64,000 bases of DNA from GCA-2711565 sp963664245 (GTDB lineage: Bacteria > Bacteroidota > Bacteroidia > Bacteroidales > GCA-2711565): NCBI GenBank assembly GCA_963664245.1, contig OY760934.1, positions 2,914,001-2,978,000 of the forward strand, written 5' to 3'. The first letter of the stretch is position 1. Every line of letters starts with the position of its first letter. The position numbers and the translations under genes are program-made. Of the stretch, positions 16,552-25,280 are shown piece by piece. The notes under the pieces are model-generated. The model was given only the letters and a program-made list of their open reading frames with translations. It was not told where the DNA came from and did not search any database.

Positions 16552-18183
16552 TTGAAAATAGCAATAGCCCAACTGAACTACCACATCGGAAATTTTGATC
16601 GGAATTTTGAAAAAATCAGCCAGGCTATTGACGATGCCAAGAAACAAAGAGCCGATCTGGTTCTTTTTGCCGAGTTGGCTATTTCGGGTTATCCGCCCCG
16701 CGATTTCTTAGAGTTTGACGATTTTATTGAGAAGTGCTGGAATACGCTGGAGAAGATTTTACCGCTGACCAAAGGCCTTGGTGTTGTCATTGGTTTGCCG
16801 ACCAAGAATCCTGAGTTTGATGGGAAGGATTTATTTAATTCGGCGGTTTTCTTGGCTGACGGGGAAGTGGTTTCGGAACACCACAAAGCCCTGCTCCCGA
16901 ACTACGATATTTTTGATGAATACCGTTATTTTGAACCCAACCACAATTTTGAAATTGTTGCGTTCAGAGGAAAGAAATTAGCCATTACTATTTGCGAAGA
17001 TTTATGGAACCTGGGCAACCATCCTTTGTACAAGATCAACCCCATGGATGAGTTGATGAAGCTTGAACCGGATGTGATGATAAATATTGCCGCTTCCCCG
17101 TTTCATTACGATCAGGCCAAAACCCGTAAAGAAATTTTGCTGGCGAATGTTGAAAAATACAAGCTGCCCCTTTTCTATGTGAACCATGTTGGTGCCCAAA
17201 CCGAATTATTGTTTGATGGCGGTTCGTTGGTGATGAACGCAAAGGCGAAGATTGTGGAAGAACTCAGGTATTTTGAAGAAGATTTAAAAGTGTTTGAACT
17301 GGATCAACTGGAGGCTTGTCAGGCAAACGTCAAGCAGCCTTCAAAAATTGAGCTGATCCACGACGGATTGGTAATGGGCGTGAAAAATTATTTTCAAAAA
17401 CTTGGGTTTACAAAAGCTATTCTGGGTTTGTCCGGAGGAATTGATTCGGCGGTTACGGCCGTGATTGCAGCCGAAGCCCTGGGTGCCGAAAACGTTCGCT
17501 GCGTGCTGATGCCTTCCGAGTTCTCATCCGATCATTCTATTAAAGATGCCGAAGATTTGGCCCAGAACCTGGGCAGTCCGTACGAAGTGGTTCCTATCAA
17601 AAACTCATTTGAGAGCATCCGTGAAACCCTGAAGGTTCAATTTGAAGAAACCCGTTTTGATTTGACCGAAGAAAACATCCAGGCACGGATACGCGGGGTC
17701 ATACTGATGGCTCTTTCTAATAAATTCGGTTATATTTTGTTGAACACTTCCAATAAAAGCGAAGCTGCCGTGGGGTATGGAACCTTGTATGGCGACATGA
17801 ACGGTGGGCTATCGGTTTTAGGCGATGTGTACAAAACCGAGGTTTTTGATTTGGCGAGGTACATCAACCGCGAAAAAGAAATTATTCCGCTTAATACCAT
17901 TGTAAAACCTCCTTCGGCCGAGCTGCGCCCCGACCAGAAAGATTCCGATTCCTTACCCGAATACGACATTCTGGATGAAATTCTTTATCAGTATATTGAA
18001 AAAAGAAAAGGCCCAAAAGATTTGATTCTTATGGGCTTTGAAGAGTCTTTGGTTCAACGGATATTAAAATTGGTAAATACCAACGAATATAAACGCTACC
18101 AGACCCCCCCGATTTTGCGTGTATCTCCAAAAGCTTTTGGGATGGGCCGGAGGATGCCTATTGTAGCACGCTATCTCTCCTGA
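16552..18183 (+). CDS. nadE: Glutamine-dependent NAD+ synthetase
   Basis: Last step of NAD synthesis: amidation of deamido-NAD with ammonia drawn from glutamine. 543 residues: an N-terminal nitrilase-type glutaminase with the Glu-Lys-Cys triad E41 (FAELAISGYPP), K112 (HHKALLP) and C148 (AITICEDLW), and a C-terminal synthetase with the P-loop SGGIDS at 294-299. The start is TTG, supported by a GGAGG ribosome site at 16540-16544, 7 nt upstream. No ATG in frame fits the family N-terminus MKIAIAQLNY. It ends convergently with the NifU-like gene, with no gap. Confidence 0.96.
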   Translation: MKIAIAQLNYHIGNFDRNFEKISQAIDDAKKQRADLVLFAELAISGYPPRDFLEFDDFIEKCWNTLEKILPLTKGLGVVIGLPTKNPEFDGKDLFNSAVFLADGEVVSEHHKALLPNYDIFDEYRYFEPNHNFEIVAFRGKKLAITICEDLWNLGNHPLYKINPMDELMKLEPDVMINIAASPFHYDQAKTRKEILLANVEKYKLPLFYVNHVGAQTELLFDGGSLVMNAKAKIVEELRYFEEDLKVFELDQLEACQANVKQPSKIELIHDGLVMGVKNYFQKLGFTKAILGLSGGIDSAVTAVIAAEALGAENVRCVLMPSEFSSDHSIKDAEDLAQNLGSPYEVVPIKNSFESIRETLKVQFEETRFDLTEENIQARIRGVILMALSNKFGYILLNTSNKSEAAVGYGTLYGDMNGGLSVLGDVYKTEVFDLARYINREKEIIPLNTIVKPPSAELRPDQKDSDSLPEYDILDEILYQYIEKRKGPKDLILMGFEESLVQRILKLVNTNEYKRYQTPPILRVSPKAFGMGRRMPIVARYLS

Positions 18184-18429
18184 TTATAAGTTTACTGCTT
18201 CTACCGATTTTATTTCGGGAATGGCTTTTCTTACAGCCGTTTCAACACCGTTTTTAAGGGTCATTGTGCTGTATGGGCATGATCCGCAGGCTCCTTGTAA
18301 TTCTACGTTTACCACGTTTTCGTCGGTGATCTCAATAAATTTAATGTCGCCGCCGTCTTGCTGTAAATAAGGCCTGATTTGTTCTATAACGTTTTCTACC
18401 TTTTTTTGTAATTCTTCTTTGTTTACCAT
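18184..18429 (-). CDS. NifU C-terminal-domain Fe-S scaffold protein
   Basis: 81 residues forming a free-standing NifU-C/Nfu domain with the cluster-binding CGSC (C48, C51) in ELQGACGSCPYSTMTLKNG. Such proteins carry [4Fe-4S] clusters to client enzymes. It follows mrp by 24 nt on the same strand, a pairing consistent with joint work in Fe-S maturation; pyruvate:ferredoxin oxidoreductase encoded at 46.8 kb is one plausible client in the cell. Confidence 0.92.
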   Translation of the reverse strand: MVNKEELQKKVENVIEQIRPYLQQDGGDIKFIEITDENVVNVELQGACGSCPYSTMTLKNGVETAVRKAIPEIKSVEAVNL

Positions 18430-18453
18430 CTCTATATACTTTAAAATTATCGC

Positions 18454-19512
18454 TTATTTTGTTTGAAATTGCTTCATCATATTGGTTTGTTTAATCAGTC
18501 CATTTGCCAGGTTGGCAAAGGCTTTTTCAATAATTCCATCATCTTTTAATGCAATGGGTTGTCCTTCATCTCCCGATTCGGCAATACCGGCTACCATTGG
18601 AATTTGTCCAAGGAAAGGAATTTGTAGTTTTTTTGCAAAATCTTCGGTATTTCCTTTTCCAAAAATATAGTATTTGTTATCGGGCAATTCGGCAGGGGTG
18701 AAGTACGACATGTTTTCTACAACGCCCAAAACAGGCACATCGATTTTCTCCTGGCGGAACATGGAAATTGCTTTTTTAACATCGGCCAGGGCCACCTGTT
18801 GGGGCGTAGTAACGATAATCGCTCCGTTGACCGGATACGATTGGGCAAATGTTAAATGAATATCGCCAGTTCCCGGAGGAAGATCCACGATCAAAAAATC
18901 AATGTCGCCCCAAACCGCATCGTTAAATAGCTGGTTCAGTGCGCTCGATGCCATTGGTCCACGCCAAATCAACGCTTGTTCGGGTTGCACGAAAAACCCA
19001 ATGGATAAAATCTTTAGTCCGTATTTTTCAATAGGAACAACTTTGGGTTTGCCGTTCACTTCCATGGCTTGTGGCTGAGTATTTTCCAGTCCAAACATAA
19101 TCGGAACAGATGGGCCGTAAATATCGCCATCCAGCAAACCAACCTTTTTCCCTTGTTTTGACAAGGCAATGGCTAGATTTGCGGCTACGGTAGATTTTCC
19201 TACGCCACCTTTTCCGGATGCCACCGCAATAATATTTTTCACCCCAGAAAGCGGCCCGTCGCCGCCTTCTTTTTGTGCAACCGGGTTGATTTCAACGTTT
19301 ATTTCTTGTCCAAAATTGGTTTTAATTACTTTCTCACAGCTCTCTAACACGGTTTTTATTCCCGGATCATTCAAATTCGGAAAAACCAAATCAAAAGAAA
19401 CTTCATTCCCTGAAATCTTCAAATTATTTAGCATTTCGAGGGCAACAATGTTCTCTCTTTTCGGAAAATAAATAACCTGTGTTAAGGCTTCCTGCAGTTT
19501 TTCTCTGTCCAT
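18454..19512 (-). CDS. mrp: Mrp/ApbC/NBP35-family Fe-S cluster carrier ATPase
   Basis: 352 residues: an N-terminal MIP18/DUF59 domain (about 1-80), then a P-loop NTPase with the deviant Walker motif GKGGVGKST at 100-108, VDLPPGTGDIHLT and TTPQQVALADVKK. Known members bind a bridging [4Fe-4S] cluster with a C-terminal CxxC. Here the corresponding segment reads VVENMSYFTPAELPDNKYY and lacks both cysteines. I have seen this form in other Bacteroidota, so it is probably functional but may bind the cluster differently. Operon with the NifU-like gene downstream. Confidence 0.92.
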   Translation of the reverse strand: MDREKLQEALTQVIYFPKRENIVALEMLNNLKISGNEVSFDLVFPNLNDPGIKTVLESCEKVIKTNFGQEINVEINPVAQKEGGDGPLSGVKNIIAVASGKGGVGKSTVAANLAIALSKQGKKVGLLDGDIYGPSVPIMFGLENTQPQAMEVNGKPKVVPIEKYGLKILSIGFFVQPEQALIWRGPMASSALNQLFNDAVWGDIDFLIVDLPPGTGDIHLTFAQSYPVNGAIIVTTPQQVALADVKKAISMFRQEKIDVPVLGVVENMSYFTPAELPDNKYYIFGKGNTEDFAKKLQIPFLGQIPMVAGIAESGDEGQPIALKDDGIIEKAFANLANGLIKQTNMMKQFQTK

Positions 19513-19583
19513 TATTTTATTTTAATTTAGATTTTGTAAAATTAAGAAAAAGAACAATTTCTGTCACAAAAATCTTTCTCTGT

Positions 19584-19922
19584 CTACTGTTTTAGTTCTT
19601 TTGACGGATCCCAAAAATGTTTTTCAAAATCAATGATCTGATCGTTTTCAATCCTGATTCCTTCGTTTTCGAGTAGTTGTTGCATAATATCGGGCGAACC
19701 AAAATGATGCTTGCCGGTTAGCATGCCATTGCGGTTTACCACCCGGTGAGCTGGAATTTGGTGTTCGCTGCTGTGCGAACTGTTCATGGCCCACCCCACC
19801 ATGCGAGCCGAACCACGGCTTCCAAGATAGGCGGCAATTGCTCCGTAGCTGGTAACCCGGCCTTTAGGGATTTGCTGTGCAATTTCATACACTTGCTCAA
19901 AAAACCCGGGTTCATTTTTCAT
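19584..19922 (-). CDS. Alkyltransferase-like (ATL) protein
   Basis: 112-residue member of the MGMT/Ogt DNA-binding fold in which the alkyl-acceptor cysteine of PCHR is replaced by alanine: PAHRVVNRNGML with A58. ATLs bind O6-alkylguanine and flag it for nucleotide excision repair rather than repairing it themselves. The helix-turn-helix GRVTSYGAIAAYLGS and arginine finger region are intact. Its start overlaps the end of trmB by 11 nt, so the two are translated together. Confidence 0.9.
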   Translation of the reverse strand: MKNEPGFFEQVYEIAQQIPKGRVTSYGAIAAYLGSRGSARMVGWAMNSSHSSEHQIPAHRVVNRNGMLTGKHHFGSPDIMQQLLENEGIRIENDQIIDFEKHFWDPSKELKQ

Positions 19923-20583
19923 TTAAGCAGAATTTAAGATAGTGAATGGGTTGCCTGAGTTCGAGGTATTTTTTTTCGTAAAAGGTTTGAATTTGAACCA
20001 CAGCTCCAGTAAGGTCAGAGTTGTAAATATCGTGATTGCTGTACAGCAAATGGTGCCCCTCTTCTTTTATCATTTCGAGGGTGTACTCAAAAAGTGGGGT
20101 GTTGTCGGTTTTCAGGTGGATGATCCCGTCTTTCTTCAAAAATTTCCGGTAATATTCAAGAAAGCGGGGAGAGGTTAATCGTTTCCTGGCTTTGAATTCT
20201 TTGGGCTGGGGGTCGGGAAAAGTAACCCATATTTCGGAAACTTCATCTGGATCAAAGTAGTGTTCAATCACTTCAATCCGGGTTCGGATGAAGCCCACGT
20301 TTGTCATCCCTTTTTCATTGGAGGTTTTGCATCCTCGCCAGATACGGGCTCCTTTTACATCTACTCCCAGGTAATTTTTCATCGGGTCGTTTTCGGCCAG
20401 CCCGATGGTGTATTCTCCTTTACCGCAACCCAGTTCCAGTACAATTGGCTGCTCATTTTTAAAAAAGTCAGTATTCCATTTTCCTTTAAAAGGAACCCCC
20501 TCTTTTGTTTCAGGATACGATAATTGAATCAGATTCGGGAATGTTTCATTTTCCGCAAATCGAAATAACTTGTTTTTTCCCAC
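19912..20583 (-). CDS. trmB: tRNA (guanine-N7-)-methyltransferase
   Basis: Makes m7G46 in the variable loop of tRNAs using SAM. 223 residues with the SAM motif ELGCGKGEYT at 50-59, GVDVKGARIWRG, and the TrmB signature FPDPQPK at 122-128 followed by KARKRLTSPRFLEYY. Length and motif order are normal. The 3' end overlaps the ATL gene. Confidence 0.95.
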   Translation of the reverse strand: MGKNKLFRFAENETFPNLIQLSYPETKEGVPFKGKWNTDFFKNEQPIVLELGCGKGEYTIGLAENDPMKNYLGVDVKGARIWRGCKTSNEKGMTNVGFIRTRIEVIEHYFDPDEVSEIWVTFPDPQPKEFKARKRLTSPRFLEYYRKFLKKDGIIHLKTDNTPLFEYTLEMIKEEGHHLLYSNHDIYNSDLTGAVVQIQTFYEKKYLELRQPIHYLKFCLNEK

Positions 20584-20630
20584 GGTTTAAAAATTTGGGC
20601 AAATTTCGGAAAAAAATAAGAAATGAAAAA

Positions 20631-21836
20631 TTAAATAGAAAGCAACCATGTGTTAACTTCTTCTTCCTTGCGGATAACAGCCATTTGTTGATTGGCTTTG
20701 TTGATATCAACAAAAGCATCGAAACAAACACGGTACAACCCCCGGTTGTTCTGGTCAACAATCATGGCATTAAAACCTTTGGCCCGTAAGCGAAGTACAA
20801 GCTTTTCGGCATTCATTTTTTCTCTGAAAACACCGGCCATGATAAAGTATTTATAATCAGGTTTAGTATTGGCTATTTCCGGAATGTTTTTTTGTACAGG
20901 AATTTCTGTTTTCTTGTCAAATTTAGTACTGTCCTTTTCTTTTTGTGTGTTATCTGGTTTGTCGGCATCTTCACCTTCAGCTTTTCCTTTTTTAGTTGAG
21001 GGCTTGCCAGTGTCTTTGACATTCGCCTTCACTTTCCGGTTTACAACTGTTTTTGTTGAGTCTTTTTTATTTTTTGTGTCAAGAGGGTTCAGCTTATCAA
21101 CCAAAGTAAGAACACTTATCATTTTAGAGTGGTCAAGGTTCTTTGATAAATATTCAGGGGCCGATGAAGAATAAACCGGAATAAAGCTGGAATAATTGTT
21201 ATAATAAGTCTTAACCAGTCCCGGGCGGAAGAGAACCAATGCGGCAATTGCCAGAACAAACAAAATAAACGAAACATTAATATGAATGTATTTTGGTCCG
21301 TTTGCCACTGGTTTAGGTTCCCGTTTGTAAGTTTCTTTGGGTTTCCGATCACGGCTTTTTGCAGCAACTTTAGATGCTCCTTCGCGCGAGCGTTTAATCA
21401 TTGGCTGTTGAATGGTCCGTTTTATTTCGGGCGATACAAAGCTTTTTAATCCGAATGAATCAGCGAAATAATTTTGGGTTTTATCAGGTTCAAACTGAAT
21501 ATTTTTTTCTTTATCCATGAAAAGGGCTCCAACTTTCCGAAAACGGATTTGTTTGCCATTTTTCAACTCAATCAAACATTTTTTTACAAAACGTTCAACG
21601 GCCTCGCGGGCTTCGATATAGGTGAGTTTTTCCTGACGGGCAAGATGGTTTACCAATAGTCCGTCGTTTGTGATTAAGTGGGCGTTGAAAACAATTTCTT
21701 TTGAAGGAGGAGTGAAATGGTTTTGTATGGGTAAAATTTTTGCAGGAATATTTTTGGTAATGAATCCTCCCAGCCCAGGAATGACAACACATTCGTATTC
21801 GAATAGCAAATCTGCTATGTATTTTGCAACTTTCAT
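20631..21836 (-). CDS. HU-CCDC81-type and SPOR domain membrane protein
   Basis: 401 residues. Residues 1 to ~125 form two HU-like DNA-binding-fold domains of the bacterial CCDC81 type (CVVIPGLGGFITKNIPA, KGxxxxFRKVGALF region). A basic linker leads to one membrane segment about 184-204 (NVSFILFVLAIAALVLF), a low-complexity Lys/Thr/Asp-rich spacer, and a C-terminal SPOR domain about 325-400 that should bind denuded peptidoglycan at the division site. Topology implies a cytoplasmic HU part and a periplasmic SPOR part. Known in many Bacteroidota, function unproven; a nucleoid-to-septum link is an inference. Confidence 0.85.
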   Translation of the reverse strand: MKVAKYIADLLFEYECVVIPGLGGFITKNIPAKILPIQNHFTPPSKEIVFNAHLITNDGLLVNHLARQEKLTYIEAREAVERFVKKCLIELKNGKQIRFRKVGALFMDKEKNIQFEPDKTQNYFADSFGLKSFVSPEIKRTIQQPMIKRSREGASKVAAKSRDRKPKETYKREPKPVANGPKYIHINVSFILFVLAIAALVLFRPGLVKTYYNNYSSFIPVYSSSAPEYLSKNLDHSKMISVLTLVDKLNPLDTKNKKDSTKTVVNRKVKANVKDTGKPSTKKGKAEGEDADKPDNTQKEKDSTKFDKKTEIPVQKNIPEIANTKPDYKYFIMAGVFREKMNAEKLVLRLRAKGFNAMIVDQNNRGLYRVCFDAFVDINKANQQMAVIRKEEEVNTWLLSI

Positions 21837-21888
21837 AGGATAGGATTTTTGTTAAGTTTTGCTAAAGTACGATTGTTTATAAAATTTT

Positions 21889-22635
21889 TCAAATTTTGTT
21901 AACAATTTTTTTCAGGTCTTCAGGGGTGTCAATGGCAAAGTTTTCAACCGAAGTAATTTGCGTTTGGATGACATACCCGTTTTCGATCCACCTAAGTTGC
22001 TCGAGGCATTCGGCCAGCTCTAAGGAGGATTGTTTGATTTTGGTAATTTCGGAAAGAATATTGGCCCGGTAAGCGTAAATCCCGATGTGTTTAAAATAAG
22101 TATGCGTTTCGAGCCATTTTTCTTTTTCGATGTTTCGTAAATACGGGATGGTTTCGCGGCTAAAATAAACGGCTTTTTTTTGATGGTTGATAACCGCTTT
22201 AACAACATTGGGGTTGAACAATTCCTCGTTTTGGTCAATTTTTTTGATAAGCGTTGCAATTTGTGTTTCGGGTTGATCCGAAAAACTTTTTAAGAGCAGA
22301 TCGATTTGCTCGGGATCCAATAAAGGTTCATCGCCCTGGATATTTACAACAATCAGCTTGTTTGAACCCGCTGCTATTTTGTCGATGGCTTCTTTGCAAC
22401 GGTCGGTTCCGCTTTGGTGATCGGCTGAGGTCATTACAACTTTCCCGTTAAACCCAAGTACATGCTCGTAAATCCGCTGATCGTCGGTAGCAACATAAAC
22501 TTCGGATAACGATTGGCAAAACGAGGCTTGTTCGTAAACCCTTTGAATCATCGATTTCCCTTTGATATCAATCAGGGGTTTTCCCGGGAAACGGGTAGAT
22601 GCGTAACGCGCCGGTATAATTCCGATGGCTTTCAT
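21889..22635 (-). CDS. kdsB: CMP-KDO synthetase
   Basis: 3-deoxy-manno-octulosonate cytidylyltransferase activates KDO with CTP for lipid A core synthesis. 248 residues with IIPARYASTRFPGKPL at the N-terminus, NIQGDEPLLDPEQI (metal-binding) and LEQLRWIENGYVIQ near the C-terminus, all family signatures. The start codon overlaps the csaA stop (TAATG). Confidence 0.96.
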   Translation of the reverse strand: MKAIGIIPARYASTRFPGKPLIDIKGKSMIQRVYEQASFCQSLSEVYVATDDQRIYEHVLGFNGKVVMTSADHQSGTDRCKEAIDKIAAGSNKLIVVNIQGDEPLLDPEQIDLLLKSFSDQPETQIATLIKKIDQNEELFNPNVVKAVINHQKKAVYFSRETIPYLRNIEKEKWLETHTYFKHIGIYAYRANILSEITKIKQSSLELAECLEQLRWIENGYVIQTQITSVENFAIDTPEDLKKIVNKI

Positions 22636-22967
22636 TAAAATAACTTTCCTCCTATTGGTACATCTTCATCAGGGACAACAAGAAGTACTTCGTTGTTTTT
22701 GTCGGGCACACCCAGTGTTAAAACTTCCGATTTAATGGGGCCTATTTGCCGGGGTGGAAAATTAACAACGGCCATTACTTTTTTATGGAGAAGATCTTCT
22801 TTGCTGTAGTTTTTTACAATTTGGGCACTCGATTTTTTAATCCCGATTTCCGAACCAAAATCAATTTTTAGTTTGTATGCCGGTTTGCGGGCTTCCGGAA
22901 AATCTTCCACTTCGATAATTTGCCCAACACGAATATCCAACTTTAAGAAATCATCGAATGTTACCAT
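22635..22967 (-). CDS. csaA: CsaA-like tRNA-binding-domain protein
   Basis: 110-residue OB-fold protein: LDIRVGQIIEVEDFPEARKP at the N-terminus and NFPPRQIGPIKSEVLTLGV, the CsaA/Trbp111 pattern. CsaA dimers bind tRNA and have been described as secretion-related chaperones; the role here is unclear. It sits between a deoxynucleoside kinase (11-nt gap) and kdsB (overlapping), forming one transcription unit. Confidence 0.93.
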   Translation of the reverse strand: MVTFDDFLKLDIRVGQIIEVEDFPEARKPAYKLKIDFGSEIGIKKSSAQIVKNYSKEDLLHKKVMAVVNFPPRQIGPIKSEVLTLGVPDKNNEVLLVVPDEDVPIGGKLF

Positions 22968-22978
22968 GTTTGCCCCGT

Positions 22979-23593
22979 TTAAAATAAACCGTGAATTTCC
23001 GCATTAATTTTTTCAATAATCATTCCCAAATCTTCCGGTTTCGATTCAAAATCAATATCATCTACATTGATGATTAAGAGTTTTCCGAGCTTGTATTTTT
23101 CGATCCACTTTTCGTAGCGTTCGTTCAATAATTTTAAATAATCCAAACGGATGGATTCTTCGTATTCGCGCCCTCTTTTTTGAATTTGGTTTACCAGGTT
23201 GGGAACCGTTGAACGGAGGTAAATCAAAAGGTCGGGAGCCTGAATAAACGAACTCATCAGCTCAAATAAAGAAGAGTAATTTTCGAAATCGCGGGACGAC
23301 ATCAGGTTCATGTGATGCAGGTTGGGTGCGAAAATATAAGCGTCTTCATAAATGGTCCGGTCCTGGATAATGGCTTTTCCGCTTTGCCTGATTTGAATGA
23401 TTTGACGGAAACGGCTGTTTAAGAAATAAACCTGAAGGTTAAACGACCAACGTTGCATGTCTTCGTAAAAACTGTTCAGATAAGGGTTGGTATCTACGTC
23501 TTCGTAATGGGCTTCCCAGCCAAAATGTTTTGATAATAAACGGGTCAAAGTTGTTTTTCCTGAGCCGATATTTCCGGCAATAGCTATGTGCAT
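22979..23593 (-). CDS. Deoxynucleoside kinase family protein (copy 1)
   Basis: 204 residues; phosphorylates deoxynucleosides for salvage. P-loop GNIGSGKTTL at the N-terminus, QDRTIYEDAYIFA (the DRS-like catalytic motif) and a LID KRGREYEESIRLDYL. Substrate preference (dA, dG, dC or dT) cannot be read. A paralogue lies at 54722-55360. Downstream of a GH3-like gene (57-nt gap) and upstream of csaA. Confidence 0.92.
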   Translation of the reverse strand: MHIAIAGNIGSGKTTLTRLLSKHFGWEAHYEDVDTNPYLNSFYEDMQRWSFNLQVYFLNSRFRQIIQIRQSGKAIIQDRTIYEDAYIFAPNLHHMNLMSSRDFENYSSLFELMSSFIQAPDLLIYLRSTVPNLVNQIQKRGREYEESIRLDYLKLLNERYEKWIEKYKLGKLLIINVDDIDFESKPEDLGMIIEKINAEIHGLF

Positions 23594-23650
23594 TTTTTAT
23601 TTGGTTTAATTTCTCACTAAAATAGAAAAAATCTCCTTAAATCAAATCGC

Positions 23651-25168
23651 TTAATTTTTAAGTAGACTTAAAATCTCGTCAATATAATCGCGATTGTTTG
23701 ATAAACGAGGAACTTTATTTTGTCCGCCCAATTTGCCTTTTTTCTTCATCCATTTATAAAAAGTTCCTTTCGGCACGGGAATAATACTGGGTTGATGCAA
23801 TAATAAATCGTGAGAGCGTTTGGCCTCGTAATCGGTGTTTACCGATTTTAAAGCATCATCCAGGCTATGTGTAAAATCATTCATATTTTGAGGTTCTTTC
23901 TCAAATTCGATGATCCATTCGTGGGCTGCTTTTGTTTTTGTGCCCAGGTAAATCGGGGCTGCTGTGTATTCGGTTATTACGGCCTGGTGTTCCTTACACG
24001 CTTTTTGTAAAGCTGCTTCTGCATTTTCAATAATCAGTTCTTCGCCAAATGCATTGATAAAGTTTTTGGTTCGCCCGGTAATTTTAATCCGGTAAGGCGA
24101 TAAGGAAGTAAATTTAACCGTGTCGCCAATTAAGTAACGCCATAAACCGGCATTGGTTGAGATAACCAGTGCGTAATTTTTATCCAGTTCTACTTCTGCC
24201 AAAGAGATGGCTTGTGGGTTTGGACTGTCAATTTCTTCCATGGGCAGGAACTCATAAAACACCCCGTAGTCTAACATTAACAGCATATCGTCAATGTTGC
24301 TTTGATCTTGGATGCCAAAAAACCCTTCCGATGCATTATAAGTGTTCACGTAAAGCATTTTTTCGGAAGGGATAATGTCTTTGAATTGTTGGCGGTAAGG
24401 TTCAAAATTTACCCCTCCGTGGAAAAACACTTCCAGGTTTGGCCAAACTTCCAGGATGTTATTTTTCCCGGTCATTTCCAAAATCTTGCGGAGCAGCAAT
24501 AAGGTCCACGAAGGAACGCCCGAAAGGCTGGTTACGTCATGATCCTTGGTTGATTCGGCCATGATCTCGATTTTGGTTTCCCAATCTTCGAGCAGAGCTA
24601 CGCTTCTTTTTGGAACCCTGGCGAATTCGGCCCAATAAGGGAGATTGTCAATAATAATGGCCGAAAGGTCACCCTCGTAATATTCCGAATTGTTAAACTC
24701 CCTGATTTTGGCACTTCCTCCCATGGCCAGTCCACGTCCGTCAAAAAGAGCGCTGTCCGGGTTATTGTTATAATAAATGGAAAGCATGTCTTTGCCGGCT
24801 TTGTAATGGCATTCTTCCAAAGATTCCTGGGTTACTGGGATGAATTTACTCCGGTCGGAGGTTGTTCCCGATGATTTGGCAAACCATTTTACATCGGCGT
24901 TCCATAATATTTTTTGTTCGCCCTGGCGAAGCCGGTCAATATAAGGTTTAAGTGAATCATAAGTGTTTATCGGCACTTGTCTTTTAAAATCCTCAGGGGT
25001 TTCAATGTTTTTGTATCCGTATTTTTGACCCCATTCGGTATCCGTTCCATTTGCAATGAGTTTTTTAAGCCACTCATTTTGAACTTCGTGAGGGTATTTC
25101 ATAAAAAGTTCAATTTGATGAAATCGTTTTTTCATTAACCAAGCAAGTACGGAATTAATAAGTGCCAT
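23651..25168 (-). CDS. GH3-family acyl-adenylate/amide synthetase-like protein
   Basis: 505-residue member of the GH3 auxin-responsive-promoter family, which in plants conjugates acids to amino acids by an ANL-type adenylation. Seen: WFAKSSGTTSDRSKFIPVT (ATP/AMP-binding), YNASEGFFGIQD and GRTKNFINAFGEELIIENAE. Bacterial members are common in Bacteroidota but their substrates are unknown. First gene of an apparent unit GH3-dNK-csaA-kdsB; divergent from ispE. Confidence 0.9.
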   Translation of the reverse strand: MALINSVLAWLMKKRFHQIELFMKYPHEVQNEWLKKLIANGTDTEWGQKYGYKNIETPEDFKRQVPINTYDSLKPYIDRLRQGEQKILWNADVKWFAKSSGTTSDRSKFIPVTQESLEECHYKAGKDMLSIYYNNNPDSALFDGRGLAMGGSAKIREFNNSEYYEGDLSAIIIDNLPYWAEFARVPKRSVALLEDWETKIEIMAESTKDHDVTSLSGVPSWTLLLLRKILEMTGKNNILEVWPNLEVFFHGGVNFEPYRQQFKDIIPSEKMLYVNTYNASEGFFGIQDQSNIDDMLLMLDYGVFYEFLPMEEIDSPNPQAISLAEVELDKNYALVISTNAGLWRYLIGDTVKFTSLSPYRIKITGRTKNFINAFGEELIIENAEAALQKACKEHQAVITEYTAAPIYLGTKTKAAHEWIIEFEKEPQNMNDFTHSLDDALKSVNTDYEAKRSHDLLLHQPSIIPVPKGTFYKWMKKKGKLGGQNKVPRLSNNRDYIDEILSLLKN

Positions 25169-25268
25169 AAATCAACCGAATATTTCTATGTTCAAAAATA
25201 GTTAAAATTTATTCTTATTGAAGGGCAATTTTTACGAGATTTTGTCATTATTATAAAAGATCAAGCTG

Positions 25269-25276
25269 TAAATTTG
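25269..25276 (+). promoter_or_regulatory. -7 promoter box TAAATTTG of ispE
   Basis: Exact TAnnTTTG match ending 4 nt before the ispE ATG, so the transcript is probably leaderless or nearly so. No TTTG at ideal -33 spacing was found (nearest is 24 nt upstream). Confidence 0.5.
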
Positions 25277-25280
25277 TGTA

